Of a DNA stretch of 64,000 nucleotides, positions 23,346-35,236 are shown one piece after another; within the stretch, counting starts at the first letter, position 1; each line of letters starts with the position of its first letter. Under the pieces are notes generated by a model, which saw only the letters and a program-made list of their open reading frames with translations, made no database searches and was not told the DNA's origin. The DNA is from Fremontodendron californicum (lineage: Eukaryota > Streptophyta > Magnoliopsida > Malvales > Malvaceae), in contig JAULJL010000040.1 in the NCBI GenBank assembly GCA_030761205.1, positions 11,970,103 through 12,034,102 of the forward strand. The letters are read 5' to 3'. The position numbers and the translations under genes were made by a program.

Positions 23346-24102
23346 GATAATATGTACATCATATTCCACTTCTGGATTGGAGGATCAATTGGGAATCTGA
23401 TATTTTCCACCTCTTAACTGAAACAGAATAATGTGACTGGTGAACATGCATGTATGGTCCTTAAACCATTGAACAATGGCGATTTTGAGGTCAGTGGATC
23501 TGATGAATGGGATTTCTTCAGTCCATTTTACCAAGGCAAGTCCTTTATAAGCTAAGAATGTTCTTCGGTCGATGCCTTGATGTGTAAATTCAGAACTTGA
23601 TTTTATTTCCCTCGACTGTCGTAGAATTCAGGTCAAAGTTCAGTAGAAATCTGAGCCGTCATTTCCGTAACATGGAATATAAGCTTGCTATGAGGTCAGT
23701 GTTGAAATTTAATCTCCTTGAAATTAGATTATCTCAGTTAATATGCTCTGATGCTACTATCTTTCAGTGTCCTGGACCCTAAGATCGATTTTACAGATAT
23801 AGAGCCTGCGCCTTCCAAATCAGATGGATTTTCAAAGTTAATTAGTACTGAATTATCACCATCTGATATGGGGCGGTTGAAAGATTATACAAATAATTTG
23901 ATTGACTACCTCTCAGTAAGTTTTCTGACAGCAAATGTTGTATGTCACTACATTTTCTGATTTGTTCATAAATTAATTTCATTCCTCACTGGTACCTCAT
24001 TAGCAAAATATGACATCTGCATGTAATAATGAAGCATATATCTACGTTTTAATTTATTTTTTAGTTGTTTGAGACAGCTATCCGCTGTGAAGTAGCCATA
24101 CT

Positions 24103-24285
24103 CTATGTTATTTCGACTCTTTATTTTTTTTGAAGTATCCGTCCGACGCATATCCGGACATGGGTATGGAGATATGACCGTCCAAAAACCCTCCAAATAC
24201 ATGAAAAAACTTTTTAAAAATTGAATATACCCGTGTCGAACACATAACCTTATCCGACACTCACACCCGAATCCGAGTAACGTAG
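24103..24285 (+). mobile_element. hAT MITE family M, copy 6
   Basis: A 183-bp copy with ends CTATGTTATTTCGACTC and AATCCGAGTAACGTAG. Perfect duplication GCCATACT at 24095-24102 and 24286-24293. In intron 22 of the NAT10-like pseudogene. Confidence 0.92.
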
Positions 24286-24728
24286 GCCATACTGCTCTCA
24301 GGCTTTAAGGGGTGTGTACTAAAATGCTGTCTTTATTTCCGTTCAATAGCAGAGATTAATCAAATCTTGCAGAATGAGAAAATTTATGTACACTGGTGTG
24401 AAACTTATTTTAGTAACATTATCTGATATGGAGTTGCTGTATTAAAGGGTGATTCAATGTGCATAAGGATGTTGCATACATGGCTTAGAAATGCTTGCAT
24501 GAGGCTTCCAGAAATATTGCCTTCTAAGAATTTTGTGTTTCCCTTTTCAGATCTATGACCTTGTGTCAAACCTTGCACACCAATATTTCCAAGAGAAGAT
24601 CCCAGTTTAACGTATGTTCAGGCCTCTATTTTGTTCTGCATGGGCTTGCAGAATCAGGATGTCTCTTATGTTGAGGTTTGATCCTTAACTTGTTTGTTGG
24701 ATGCTTATGTACACATAACACCCACACA

Positions 24729-24911
24729 CTATGTTGCTCCAACTCTTCGTTTTTCTTAAAGTATCCGTGTCCGACGCATATCCGGATATGGGTATGAGGA
24801 TATGATCCTCCAAGGACCTTCCAAATACATGGAAATCTTGAAAAAAATGAATATACCCGTGTTGGAGACATACCCGTATCCGAAACTCACATCCGAGTCC
24901 GAGTAACATAG
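24729..24911 (+). mobile_element. hAT MITE family M, copy 7
   Basis: A 183-bp copy with ends CTATGTTGCTCCAACTC and GAGTCCGAGTAACATAG. Perfect duplication CCCACACA at 24721-24728 and 24912-24919. In intron 23 of the NAT10-like pseudogene. Confidence 0.93.
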
Positions 24912-25017
24912 CCCACACACTTGATTAGACTTTTCAACTCTTTGATTACCGTAAATTGCATACATAGAGAAAAAAAAGGACCTCAATCCATGTCTATGAT
25001 TTAAAACTAGACATGAC

Positions 25018-25215
25018 AATTCGTGTATCCATGTCGTGTTCTTGTTATTTTCCCGTGTCACAATAGTGTTTAAGGCGTTATATAATTATATAACTTTTGA
25101 CATGTTAATAGTTCGTGTTATATAAATTTTGATACGTTTATCTTTATGTCGTGTTAATGTTATTTTTTTGTGTCGTGTTATAGTTATTTTTTCCGTATCG
25201 TGTTTGTGTCGTTTC
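25018..25215. repeat. Short copy of the GTGTCGTGT-rich repeat
   Basis: Same wording as the block at 20580-21940: ATTCGTGTATCCATGTCGTG, TTTTGACATGTTAATAG, then TATGTCGTGTTAATGTTATT. Lies in intron 23 of the NAT10-like pseudogene. Confidence 0.55.
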
Positions 25216-25713
25216 TAAAATTGTCCAGTCTATGTAAAACACCTTGTTTGTCTTGTAGTATTAACATTACAATACCTACACAGCTAACACGTACGAGTGA
25301 CATGCATATCTGCATAGCATTAACTTTTGGGGCTTCCTATGTCTACGAGGGAGGGTATGAAGGATGGAGAGTTTTTGTTAAAACTGTTTCTAATGTATAC
25401 GAATTGTTTCAGTTTCATGTATTCTTGACAGACATCAATGGACATAATCATTTGCCAATGAACTGTCATTTTGCAGGAACAAATGAGAAAACTAGAGAGG
25501 CAGCAGATATTATCACAATTTAAGAAGGTTATGATAAAGTTCTACAAATATTTATACGGAGTTGCAGCCAAAGAGACTGATTCCGCCTTACCTCGACTCA
25601 AAGAAGTAAGTCATGAAGTTAACTTGTAATTCACGTCACTGTATTGAATAATTATCCCAAATCCGTATTATCTTCATGTCTTTATTGTATAGCTGGTGTC
25701 TGTCACTCACTGG

Positions 25714-26225
25714 TAGAAGTGTTTATGGGTCGGATTTAAGTACGGTACTAATACTACATATACTTATCTAAGTCTGGTCCGGTTCAAAATATAAATCTCA
25801 AATTTTGCTCAAGTCCGTCCATATTTGTAAATGGGTAGTCCAAATCCGTTATAGTCCACTCATATTTTTTTTTCTAAAAAACTTTAAACAAATATGTTAT
25901 TTTTTAGTATTTTTTTTTTATTAAGTTATAAAACATGGATTCTTAACATATTTTTAAATATTTATATTATAATATTTTATATATTTATTTTTTATATAAT
26001 ATGAATTACATAATATATATATATAAATATAAAAAAATATATTATAGAAATGAAAAATGGGCGGGCCAAGTTCGGACCTTGATAGTTGTAGCCAAAACTT
26101 GGCCTATTTTCTAAGCGACTCTCATTTTTTGTCCAAGCTCATATTTCGAGTCTAATATTTTTGTCCAAACCCTCTCAAATATTAGACTTCGGGCTTGGAC
26201 GGGTAGCCCGGTCCTTGAACAGGTA
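25714..26225. mobile_element. hAT-type family A element in intron 24
   Basis: About 512 bp matching the element at 37567-38109 in reverse orientation: TAGAAGTGTTTATGGGTCGG at the left end, GGGCTTGGACGGGTAGCCCG near the right end. The target duplication is not clear. Confidence 0.65.
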
Positions 26226-26861
26226 ATTTATTTATTAATAATAATTATGGTTTTTTTTTGCTTTCAGATAGTGATGGAACCTCATAGTATCTCTGTGGAT
26301 GAGGACCTCAATGATGCTGCAAAGAAAGTTGTCGTCCATGTGCTGTGTGTTATTCGTTTATTTTCTTCCCTGTGGGTTCTCCTCTCTATAGGAGGAAATG
26401 AAAGCCAAGACCGATGGTCTGTTAAATCCGAGTTCTTTCTCCAACAATATGCCATTGAAGGAAGAGAAGCTGATCTCGAAATGGCGGTGAAAAGATGCTC
26501 TCAGGTGGTCTCATCAGTGTGAACTGCAGCAGAAGTGGAGCGGAGAAGCAAAATGAATGTAATAAAAGTGGGAAAAAGAGAGGTAAAGACGAACATGGGT
26601 CGAAATGAAGTAAGAAGACAAAATCATGATAATTACCAGAACAAACAGTTATGTATAGAGGCAGTTTTCAGGGTGGGTTGTTGTCTAAAGGTGGCCAGGC
26701 CAGGGGCGAATGTCTTGTTCAGATGGGGAGTTAGAATAGGCATATAATTAATTCTTTACAGTGAAGTTCACAATTTTTTGGAGAAAATTTCATCCGATCG
26801 TTAGTCGAGTTTTTTTTTTTAAGACAGTTCAAAAAGATTAGAATTTAGTTTCAGAGTAGAG

Positions 26862-27155
26862 TAGAGGTGTTCGTGGACTAGACTAGGTTGCGGTTTGATT
26901 TTTTTGAACATCCCTTACTCAAGTTCGGTTCGGGTCTGAAAGTCCGTTTTACTGTTTAATAAAATATTAAAAATTATTTTTATATTAATATTAATATATT
27001 TTTATAGTTAAAAAATATTTTTTATTATTATTAAATAGTAATTCGGGTCGGATTGAGTTGGGTTACCCAAATTAAAAAGACTTGTGTCAAAGTCTTGCCC
27101 AATACGAACAGAATTTGTCGGTTCGGGTGGGTAGTCCGACTTTTAAACAAGTCTA
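26862..27155. repeat. hAT-type MITE, family B, downstream of the NAT10-like pseudogene
   Basis: About 294 bp, starting TAGAGGTGTTCGTGG and ending GACTTTTAAACAAGTCTA, with the family's AT core and AATTCGGGTCGG segment. No matching target duplication is visible. Confidence 0.6.
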
Positions 27156-28280
27156 ATCCAAACGAATGTCAAATTTGGTAGTGAAATTTAGTCTTTTTCT
27201 AATTTAGACGTTCCCTTTGGCTAAAAAAAAAAGATTTTTTTTTATTGATTTTGATTTTTTTTTTAAAAAAAAAAAAGTAAAAAATAATAAAGAGCAAGTA
27301 GCAAGTTTGTTCTCAGCAGTTTATTCTTTTCCAAATTATCAGATGCTACCGGAAAAACAAAAGATTTTGATCCTTATAATTAGAATGATTTTGTTTATAT
27401 AAGTATAAAATATTAAATTTTAGATAAATCTTTTTTATTGTATTCAATTAAACATTTGGATTAATATTTTATCTAATTAAATTTTTAAATATTATTTGTG
27501 TCGAATTAAGTTCTTAAAATATTATTTTAGTTTAAGTAAAATAATAAATCACTATTTTTCTAATGGATTTTAGTGTTTTGCATGCAAAATAAGAGTTTTG
27601 AGACCAAATTTGGGCTGATGGTCACCATTCTGTCGATAGGGCTGCTGGTCATTTTTCTTTTACAATAATAGGACTTTGAGATCATATTTGGGCTGATTTC
27701 CAAGGCTCGCTAAGATTAAGAACCTGCGCCCTGGGTGGTTCGTTTTGAGTACACGGCTGGCTGCAAGTCAAGTGGGAAAAGGTGGCGGCATTCAGATTGA
27801 AAAGTAAACGATTTTTATAGCTCAAAGATGCACCAATATCTCATCCTTTTACAATGACCAGTGTTGAAAAAATCAAACTGAACCGATTCAATCGAGAATC
27901 GATAATCTGTCCAGTCCGACAAATAACAAAAAACCGAGAATCCGATGAACCGGTAGAAAACCGGATTTCATCCATAATATCAGTTGAAAAAAATATTAAG
28001 AAAGAACTTGCTGAACACAACAGCCTGTGCATTAACAAAAGACTTCCACTATTGAGCCTGGTTGAAGAATGTAGTTATTAAATCATAAACACAAAACAAA
28101 ACAACATTTAACTCATTCAGATGAGATGGGTGTGCACTTTCAAATGACCAGCTGCTTCTTTTATTATTATTATTATAATATTATAGCAAAATGACAAAAT
28201 ATTCCCCATTCTGAAACAGTTGTTCTTGTTCACCTTGTAAGTTAACCTTCAAACAGGAGCACCAAAACCGAATTTCAGTT
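27156..28280. other. Intergenic DNA between pseudogene and MGP1, no gene seen
   Basis: No coding region is recognised. The stretch 27853-27965 (AACCGATTCAATCGAGAATC, GATGAACCGGTAGAAAACC) resembles one end of family C elements (49150, 61711). The last part is presumably 3' untranslated or downstream sequence of the ATP synthase gene on the minus strand. Confidence 0.5.
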
Positions 28281-31200
28281 TCAGAGGAAGTTCCGGATGT
28301 CCAATGACTTTACATCAGGCATTGCCTCATCCTTGAATTCCTCCCTGAAGATGGAAAGTTATTAACAGGAAGAAAAAACTGCATCAATTTCTAACACAAC
28401 AAAGACTAAAACATTTCATAAATGATGCCATTGCCATGCATACAAATAAACCATTCATCCAACTTTTCGCTGCAAATACCAGACAGATCTATGTTACTTG
28501 GACTTGGGTGTGAGTGTCGGATACGGGTATGTGTCTGACATGGATATGTTCAATTTTTTGTAAGTTTCTCCATGTATTTGGAAAGTCCTTGGAAGGTCAT
28601 TTTCCCATATCCATGTCCAAATATGTATCGGACAGAGTACTTCAAGAAAAATGAAAAGTCAGAGCAACATAGAGACAGATAATGATTTGGTTGTCTAAAC
28701 TGTGTAGATGTATGATTTGACAAAAATACCATGTTTCTCTCTTTATCTTCTCTCTTTTTTGGTTATACAAACTATCTGTTTCTCTCATACTGAACAGTAA
28801 AATTGGAAATGTCCCCTCCTTGCATGTATTTCTACCAAATTAACCTCAACAGAAAAGACAGCTTAAAAGTTTCACAGAGTATGACTACAGGAGGCCAATT
28901 TTATGACCCATTGTCTGTGCACGTGTGGACAAACAAAAACAAATATGCTCCTAGGACTAACCCAATTTCATCCAACCACCCAACTGACAAAAGTCCCAGG
29001 GGCCACTACATAAGAACTCGTAGTGTGAAAAAGGAAAGCGATTAATCATAGCCTATGTTGTTCAAACTCTGTTTTTCTTGAAATACCCGTGTCTGACGCA
29101 TATCCAGAGGTATGGTATATGATCCTCCAAAGACTTCTAAATACATGGAAATCTTGGAAAAAATTGAATATAATCATGTCAGACACATACCCATGTCCGA
29201 CACTCAAACCCGAGTCCAAGTAACATAGATCATAACAAAACACAAGAACTTTAAACATACCGCTTCTTTTGTGTTTCCATTGCTTCAAGAGCATCCTTCT
29301 TCAGCTCCTCCAATTGTGCCTTGGCAATTTTTAGCTCCAATTGTTCCTCATGCTTGGGCAGATCTTCCTTCCGGATTCCAAGCCTAGTAAGACAAACAAT
29401 TAGACAAAAAAGACATAAACATAACTCTTCATTTCATTTTAGAAACAGAAGCAAGCATAAATGTAAAACTCATCAACAGCTCATAATCAAACAAAAGCAA
29501 TTTAAAAGTTCAACAACAGCTCAAAACCACATATTACAGCAGCCATTCTGGGAAAGTGGACCAGAATGTAAAAACATGCTTTGCAAAAATGGCTAAAAAT
29601 TCATTATTTTCCACAATGAGCCCATTGTTGGAATTTCATAAAGAACCTTGCTCATTCTGAGTCCAAGAATACAACTTGCATGAGAAATTAACATTCCTAT
29701 TTTCAGAAAATCCTAGTAAATGGTAATAAGAATAAGGCATATTTAGTTATTGAAAAGAATGCTTACTTCTTATTAATCTTGTCAAACTCTGCCGTAAGAA
29801 GAGCCATTGATTTCTTGTCATTCCTCATAAGAGGCTTGTTGATTTCTTTTTCAACTTTATCCACAGCATCCATCATCATAGCCTCAGCACCAAGTTCATC
29901 AATGAGTCCTCTCCTACAGAAGGTATAAAAATTATATAAAATAAAAGGATTAATCATCCAACAAGTGTAGACATTAGTGTCATTGGAAATAATACTTGGA
30001 GTTCATGAAAAGAAAATATGAAAATAGTCAGAAGCAGCTCCTACTGTCAACACGCATGCTCAACTCAACTCTAAAAGGAAAATCCCATGCAAAACAATAT
30101 TCCAAGTAGTTTCATTAGGTGAAAGCTATACTTTATTCTTCGCGTAAAGAAGAAAGAAAAAACTGATAAGAACAGGGATCACATAAACCTGCTACCATAG
30201 CAGAAAAAGCAGGCACAAAATTAAGGCTCCATTTGTTTCGCAAAAATTGGCTTCCTGAAAACAATTTCTGGAAAATGGACTTATTTTCTGCAAATATGCT
30301 ATTTTATGTTGTTTGAATGATCCTGCGGAAAACATTTTCTATTGTTTGGCTGTTTTTTCTGGAAAATCAGCATTGCTATGAAAATAATATTCTTCACATA
30401 ACTATTAAAATAATATTGCTACACTTATCCAAAACAATAATAATATTGCCACATTTATATGTCATGAATATGAAAAGGGCAAAAAGGGTAGAAAATAGTA
30501 ATTTTGATTTTTTTGGCAAAAAGGGCAGGGCATCAAAATGCCCTTGCTGAAATAGGCAAGGCATTCGAATGCCCAAGGCATATTTTGCTTCGGAAAAATT
30601 GGTTAATTTTTCGTTAACTCGAAGTTTATTTTTCGTTAACCAAGCTATTTTCCATGAAACAAACACCAGAAAATGCGGAAATCATTTCCAGAAAGTCATT
30701 TTCCGTGAAACCCTAAACTACAAAATATGGTATTCATTACAACATCAAGGATTTATAAACGATATGCAACTAACTCAAAAGTAGGGATTAACATACTTGA
30801 TCCTTATTTCCTTCAGTGTCAATAGATATGTTCGAGCATCTGGAATGTCCTGAGTTCGTGTTTGGATGGTGTATTGGATCCGCTGAGATTCTGAGAACAA
30901 GCCAGCCCTGCAGGAAGGACAGATATTAGAGGCAAACACATTATAAAGCAGTGAAATGCATGTCATATCCAATGCACTATTTCATCTTGTTTACAATGAC
31001 AAGATAGCATAAGGTAAGGAAATGGAATAATAGAACAAGCATAATAAGAGTATGTTTACTGGCCACACATTTAAAAATAATCTCTTATAGTTATTGTTTA
31101 AACTTATGAAGTGATGTTATGCAACCTTGTTATAGCACCTTCAAAAGGTTGGGAAGGTCAAAAGAATGGATTCTTATCAACAACCAATTTAATTATGAGT

Positions 31201-34034
31201 GCAAATTAACCAAGTTGGTAATCAGCTAAACAAGCTCAAACCGTTTGAGCATACTGGTATAAGAACAGCCAAATTTGAGACCAATTAAGATTGGCTCAAT
31301 AAGGCTTCTCAAACCAGTTTTCATAGCAATTAACTAAGGCCCCGTTTGGATTCAAACGGGGCCAATATTCGGTGCGGTTGGGGCACCTTTTTGCCCCAAC
31401 CGCACCGAAAATTTCGTTTGAAAACATTGTATCAACACGGTGAACAAGGTTTCACCGTGCTGATGCTACTTTTGTCCACTGGAGCTTCTAGCTCCAGTGG
31501 ATTAAATGCCCTCCACCGGAGGGCATTTTTCCAATTTTACCCTTACTTTATAATTTTTAATTTATTATTATATAATAAATTAATAAATATAGATTTTATT
31601 ATCATAAATAATAAAAATACAAAATTTTATTTTTTAAAATTTTATTCATTTTCTTTAATTTTCTTTATTTTTTTTTTCTTTTTTAATTTATTTTTTGACA
31701 TAAATATAATTTCAATAATTTTAATTATTATTTAACATAAATATAATTTTAATATATATTTTATTATTTAATATAAATATAAATATAAGTATAGTTTTAA
31801 TATTGTATAATTATTTATTATATAAATGCACATTTTTATCTAAAGTCTTTAATGGTCATTTTCCTTTCTCACTATAATTCACCGCATTGCCACCGCTGCT
31901 TTTGAATCCAAACACACATCCCACCACTGATTTAATCTCACCACTACAAAACCTAATCTCACCGCTACAGTAACTAATCTCACCTCCACCGCTGTTTTTA
32001 ATCTCACCGATCCAAATGGAGCCTAAATACAGTCTCATTGTATTATCTTCTTATCGACTTAAATTAAAAAAGAACAAACCACTAGTGAAGGTATGATTCA
32101 ACCATGGTAAATAATAGATAAGGCAGGCAGTTACAATTTATAAAGTCCCCCTTCCGATCAGGGCGTTATCCACCAGATCTCAAGCAGGCATGTAAGAGCT
32201 ACGTAATTACGGAGTTTCAAAAAGGTTATTTTGATGTTATTTCTAAAACAAGTTTTTACAGTCAAACTTAACAACAGCATTCGGTTTAATCTTTATTCTC
32301 ATGTTTTCCTCATTACCAGCACTTTTATGAGAGAAATACAGTTGGGTGTGTGGGTGGGTGCTATGTTGCTCCGACTTTTCATTTTTCTTGAAGTACCCTT
32401 GTCTGACACCCGTGTCAGACACATATTCGGACATGGGTATGGGGATATGATCCCCCAAGGACCCTCCAAATTCATGGAAAAATTTAGAATAAATCAAACA
32501 TACCCGTGTCCGACACTTACACCCGAGTCTGAGTAACATAGGGTGGGTGGTTGAGGTTGGGTTGGTTGGGAGAGGGGGTGTTGGCAAATATTGAACACTC
32601 ATTATAGGGCAGTGATGAAGTGCTATTGTAGCATAAAAATTCAGGGGCAAAGAAGCACTCTCGATCCCTGTTTCTACTTTCTACCTTATTGCCTTTCCAA
32701 TGTTCTAGCAATTAGCAAGTACAATTTACTAAACTAGATAAAAACAGATGTGCAAATGTTCAAAGGAAAAGAGTGGTAGAACAAGTCAACAATGAAAAAG
32801 AGAAAAAACTTACTTCTCTCTAACTGTCTTCATAACATTTGCATACTGAGAAACAGCAGCCGGATCATCTGGGTCAATGGTGATCTTCTCCTTCCTAAGT
32901 ATTCCCAATGCTGTCTCGAATTTCTTCTTAACCTCCAAAAAGATATTTTTCAACATCTCTTTTTGATTAAAACAAAAGGAATTAGTCAGTAAACCACACA
33001 TAAGATAAAGCATTAATGAGAACCAAACAGTAAACAATTTTCTATTAGAAACAGATAACAGAAGCATCAAAATGACGAGGACATTTCACCCCACTTTATA
33101 TTCACATATGCATCAAAACATCAAAACCTCTAGCTTATAGAAAATCAAATCACATCGATAAATATGCACCAAGCATACAAATGTATAGTCCACAGAAACA
33201 CAAGCAATAATGACAGTGCTACAATATGCATAATACAAGCTAGGAGATGCGTGTAGAGAAAAGAAAAAAAACCCAAATTAAGGTCAAAAGCAAAGCAAGC
33301 ATCTTGATATGCACTTACCATCTCCCTTAAGAGCAGTGGGAGCAGCCTCTTTGGAGTAAAACCGGACAGGAATGGCATGCTCCTGTCGCAGAATAGCTTG
33401 ACTACCATAAATCTGTACAAATTACCCAGAGATTATTTTAAAAAACGCAACATCTAAGCCAAACATCAAGAACAAACAAAACATCATATACTGAAGGTTA
33501 ATAAAATTAATAACAGAAAAGCAAAAAATAAAAACAATGTAGGTGGGATTCTATAATAATTTTTTTTAGCTGTTGTGGCTGTTATTCTGCTTAATATTTC
33601 TCACCGTACCTAAGCCTTTTTTCTGAGAAAACAAAAAAGGAATTTCTATTTCAACATTTTCTCATGAAACATTAGATGAAATCCCAGAATCTAATAGGGC
33701 CTTTTGACAAAAATGAAAATAAATTTTCCAGTTTTCAGTTAAATCATAAGTATTAATCTAAAAACAAATTTCTATTTTACTTAACTAATTTTAATATTAA
33801 GAAAAACTAAAATCAACGAAGTTTCAACAGATCCACAAAAGAAATAAAACAAAAAACTCGAATAGTCTGAAAAAGAAAACGAACATTTAGAATCATAAAG
33901 ATCGAAATGAAAAAAAATGATAAAATAAAGGTTAGAATTAAAAGCGGAGAAATTAAGGAAATCGTAAATGGAGAACTGCAGTAAAGAAGAAAAACCTGGC
34001 GAGATTTGGAGAGGAGACGACTAGAGAAGGCCAT
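28281..34034 (-). CDS. MGP1: Mitochondrial ATP synthase 24 kDa subunit (MGP1/FAd type)
   Basis: Nuclear gene for a plant-specific subunit of mitochondrial F1Fo-ATP synthase; in Arabidopsis its loss is male-gametophyte lethal (family knowledge). Seven exons on the minus strand: 33996-34034, 33319-33412, 32814-32958, 30797-30907, 29767-29913, 29261-29383, 28281-28344. They total 723 nt, 240 aa plus stop, the usual family length. All introns are GT-AG and all phases join. The product starts MAFSSRLLSKSRQ (mitochondrial presequence-like), continues through QEHAIPVRFYSKEAAP, then LGILRKEKITIDPDDPAAV, SESQRIQYTIQTRTQDIPDA, RGLIDELGAEAMM and a charged helical tail, ending VKSLDIRNFL. The start ATG is the first in-frame Met that gives a presequence. 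Introns carry three family M MITEs and two Harbinger-type MITEs, yet no exon is damaged. Confidence 0.93.
28489..28672 (-). mobile_element. hAT MITE family M, copy 8 (reversed)
   Basis: A 184-bp copy with ends CTATGTTACTTGGACTTGG and AGTCAGAGCAACATAG, in reverse orientation to most copies. Perfect duplication AGACAGAT at 28481-28488 and 28673-28680. In the last intron of MGP1. Confidence 0.92.
29053..29228 (+). mobile_element. hAT MITE family M, copy 9
   Basis: A 176-bp copy with ends CTATGTTGTTCAAACTC and GAGTCCAAGTAACATAG. Duplication ATCATAGC against ATCATAAC. In the last intron of MGP1, only 32 bp from exon 6. Confidence 0.9.
30225..30713. mobile_element. PIF/Harbinger-type MITE in an MGP1 intron
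   Basis: A 489-bp element flanked by TAA (30222-30224 and 30714-30716). Ends GGCTCCATTTGTTTCGCAAA and TTCCGTGAAACCC; sub-ends are rich in GGAAAA/TTTTCC in inverted orientation. No coding capacity. Confidence 0.65.
31338..32023. mobile_element. PIF/Harbinger-type MITE headed by five hairpins
   Basis: A 686-bp element flanked by TAA (31335-31337 and 32024-32026), with ends GGCCCCGTTTGGATTC and CGATCCAAATGGAGCC. Its first 190 bp hold five perfect inverted repeats one after another: CCCCGTTTG (9-bp stem), CGGTGCGGTTGGGGCA (16), CACGGTGAA (9), TCCACTGGAGCT (12) and ATGCCCTCC (9). The right end carries a run of CACCGCT/CTCACC motifs. The middle is AT-rich. A degraded relative lies at 1418-2234. 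It sits in an intron of MGP1. Confidence 0.85.
32361..32541 (+). mobile_element. hAT MITE family M, copy 10
   Basis: A 181-bp copy with ends CTATGTTGCTCCGACTT and GAGTCTGAGTAACATAG. Perfect duplication GGTGGGTG at 32353-32360 and 32542-32549. In an MGP1 intron. Confidence 0.93.
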
Positions 34035-35236
34035 GATCGGAGAGCTCAATCAAACTTTTTGTTTTTGGATTAGGGTTTTTGAGTACTTGTTTGGGTTCTG
34101 ATTAAAGGGACTCGCTCAGTGTGCGAGGTTGTGATGATGGTGCTGGAGTCTATCAGTGATTCTCGAGTTGGTTTGCCTTCGATTTTCACCGTTGGATCAA
34201 TTGATTCATCATCCAATTCCCTTCTTGCTTGCCATGTGTCCCTCCTTATTTCTCTCCTCAATTTTTTTTTTTCATGCATTAGTGGTGACAAAATGAATCC
34301 GAATTTAAAAATTAGTCGAAAAACCTGAATCAGGCCAAACTGATTTGACCAAAAAACAAAGATCTGAACTTGAGAAATCCCAAAATCAAATGGTTGGAGT
34401 CCAAAATGATTTGAGCCCGAAAAAATTCAAAACTAAAACGATCCAAATTTGAAATGATTTAAACTCGTGACCGACTCGGTCATAAACATGTAATGACCCA
34501 AATTTAATACTAAAAATAAAAATATCAAATTATTATTAAATAATTTTTTTTATAAAATTAAAACTTTAATTATCAATTTTATTATAATCTTCTTTTTACT
34601 TTTTAATCAAAAAGTTAAAATTTAATATATATATATATATATGATAAGATAAGATAAGATAATAATTTTATCATAAAATGAATTGTATTTTTGTACTTGC
34701 TACTTGTAAAGATTTTGAAACTATATAATTATAAAAAAAACTTTTAATTATATAAACAAATCACTAAAATCAATTTAAATATTTTAAAAAGTTTAAACTT
34801 ATATCAAGATAAATATTAAATAGGATGAAAAGAAAATAGGTAAGGAAAGTGAATAAGGGTGGTCATCCATAGTGACAAAGTTGAAATTAACTTCGATCAA
34901 CTAATTCAGATAGAATTATCCAATGTGAACGGCCAACAAAAACAAAAATTCCATCTCACAAATCATATTCCATGAAAATGTCAGCTAATTTATTCAACAC
35001 GTTAAAAAAATTCATCAAGAGATCAAGGAAATATCAATAATTTTGTCATGGTTTTATATAACCTTTCTAATACATCTAATCTTATTTTCATTAGAGATAA
35101 ACAAAATTTAATTAGTTGATTTTGGCTTAAGTTTTATATTTTATATTTCTCTTGTCCAGCACAGGATTCCAAGATGAATTAAATATTTACAAAATTTAAT
35201 ATATAATAAATCATTAAATCACTATATCTGTTATAT

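Larger units (their letters stand above)
13021..26608 (+). pseudogene. NAT10/Kre33-type RNA cytidine acetyltransferase, pseudogene
   Basis: A broken copy of the gene for the nucleolar enzyme that makes N4-acetylcytidine in 18S rRNA and tRNA (family knowledge). Exons seen in order: 13021-13125, 13797-13890, 14160-14332, 14428-14550, 15336-15509, 15739-15849, 15955-16088, 16200-16294, 16825-16910, 17036-17172, about 17280-17372, 17875-17999, 18097-18184, 18266-18365, 18446-18498, 19360-19537, 19630-19667, 20373-20479, 22618-22797, 23427-23535, 23625-23694, 23768-23915, 24551-24675, 25477-25605, 26268-26330, 26392-26608. Recognisable parts: N-terminus MRKKVDERIRTLIENGVK, Walker A region (GLGKSAALG), helicase motif VVDEAAAIPL, acetyltransferase stretch ARIVGIATHPSAM and LGYGSAAVEQL, then LHYLGVSFGLT. 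Breaks: +2 bp near 13862, +1 A near 14190, +1 T near 16253, TAG at 16289-16291, donor and exon end lost after 16910, +1 T near 17883, +1 G near 19456, +1 T near 20461, 4 bp lost giving TAA at 24608-24610, and further slips in the last exon. Exon order and introns are kept, so it is not a retro-copy. Confidence 0.9.

Noticed and set aside
34119..34328. Divergent small gene upstream of MGP1
   Set aside because: The frame runs through the MGP1 upstream region into the end of the hAT element and has no supporting feature.
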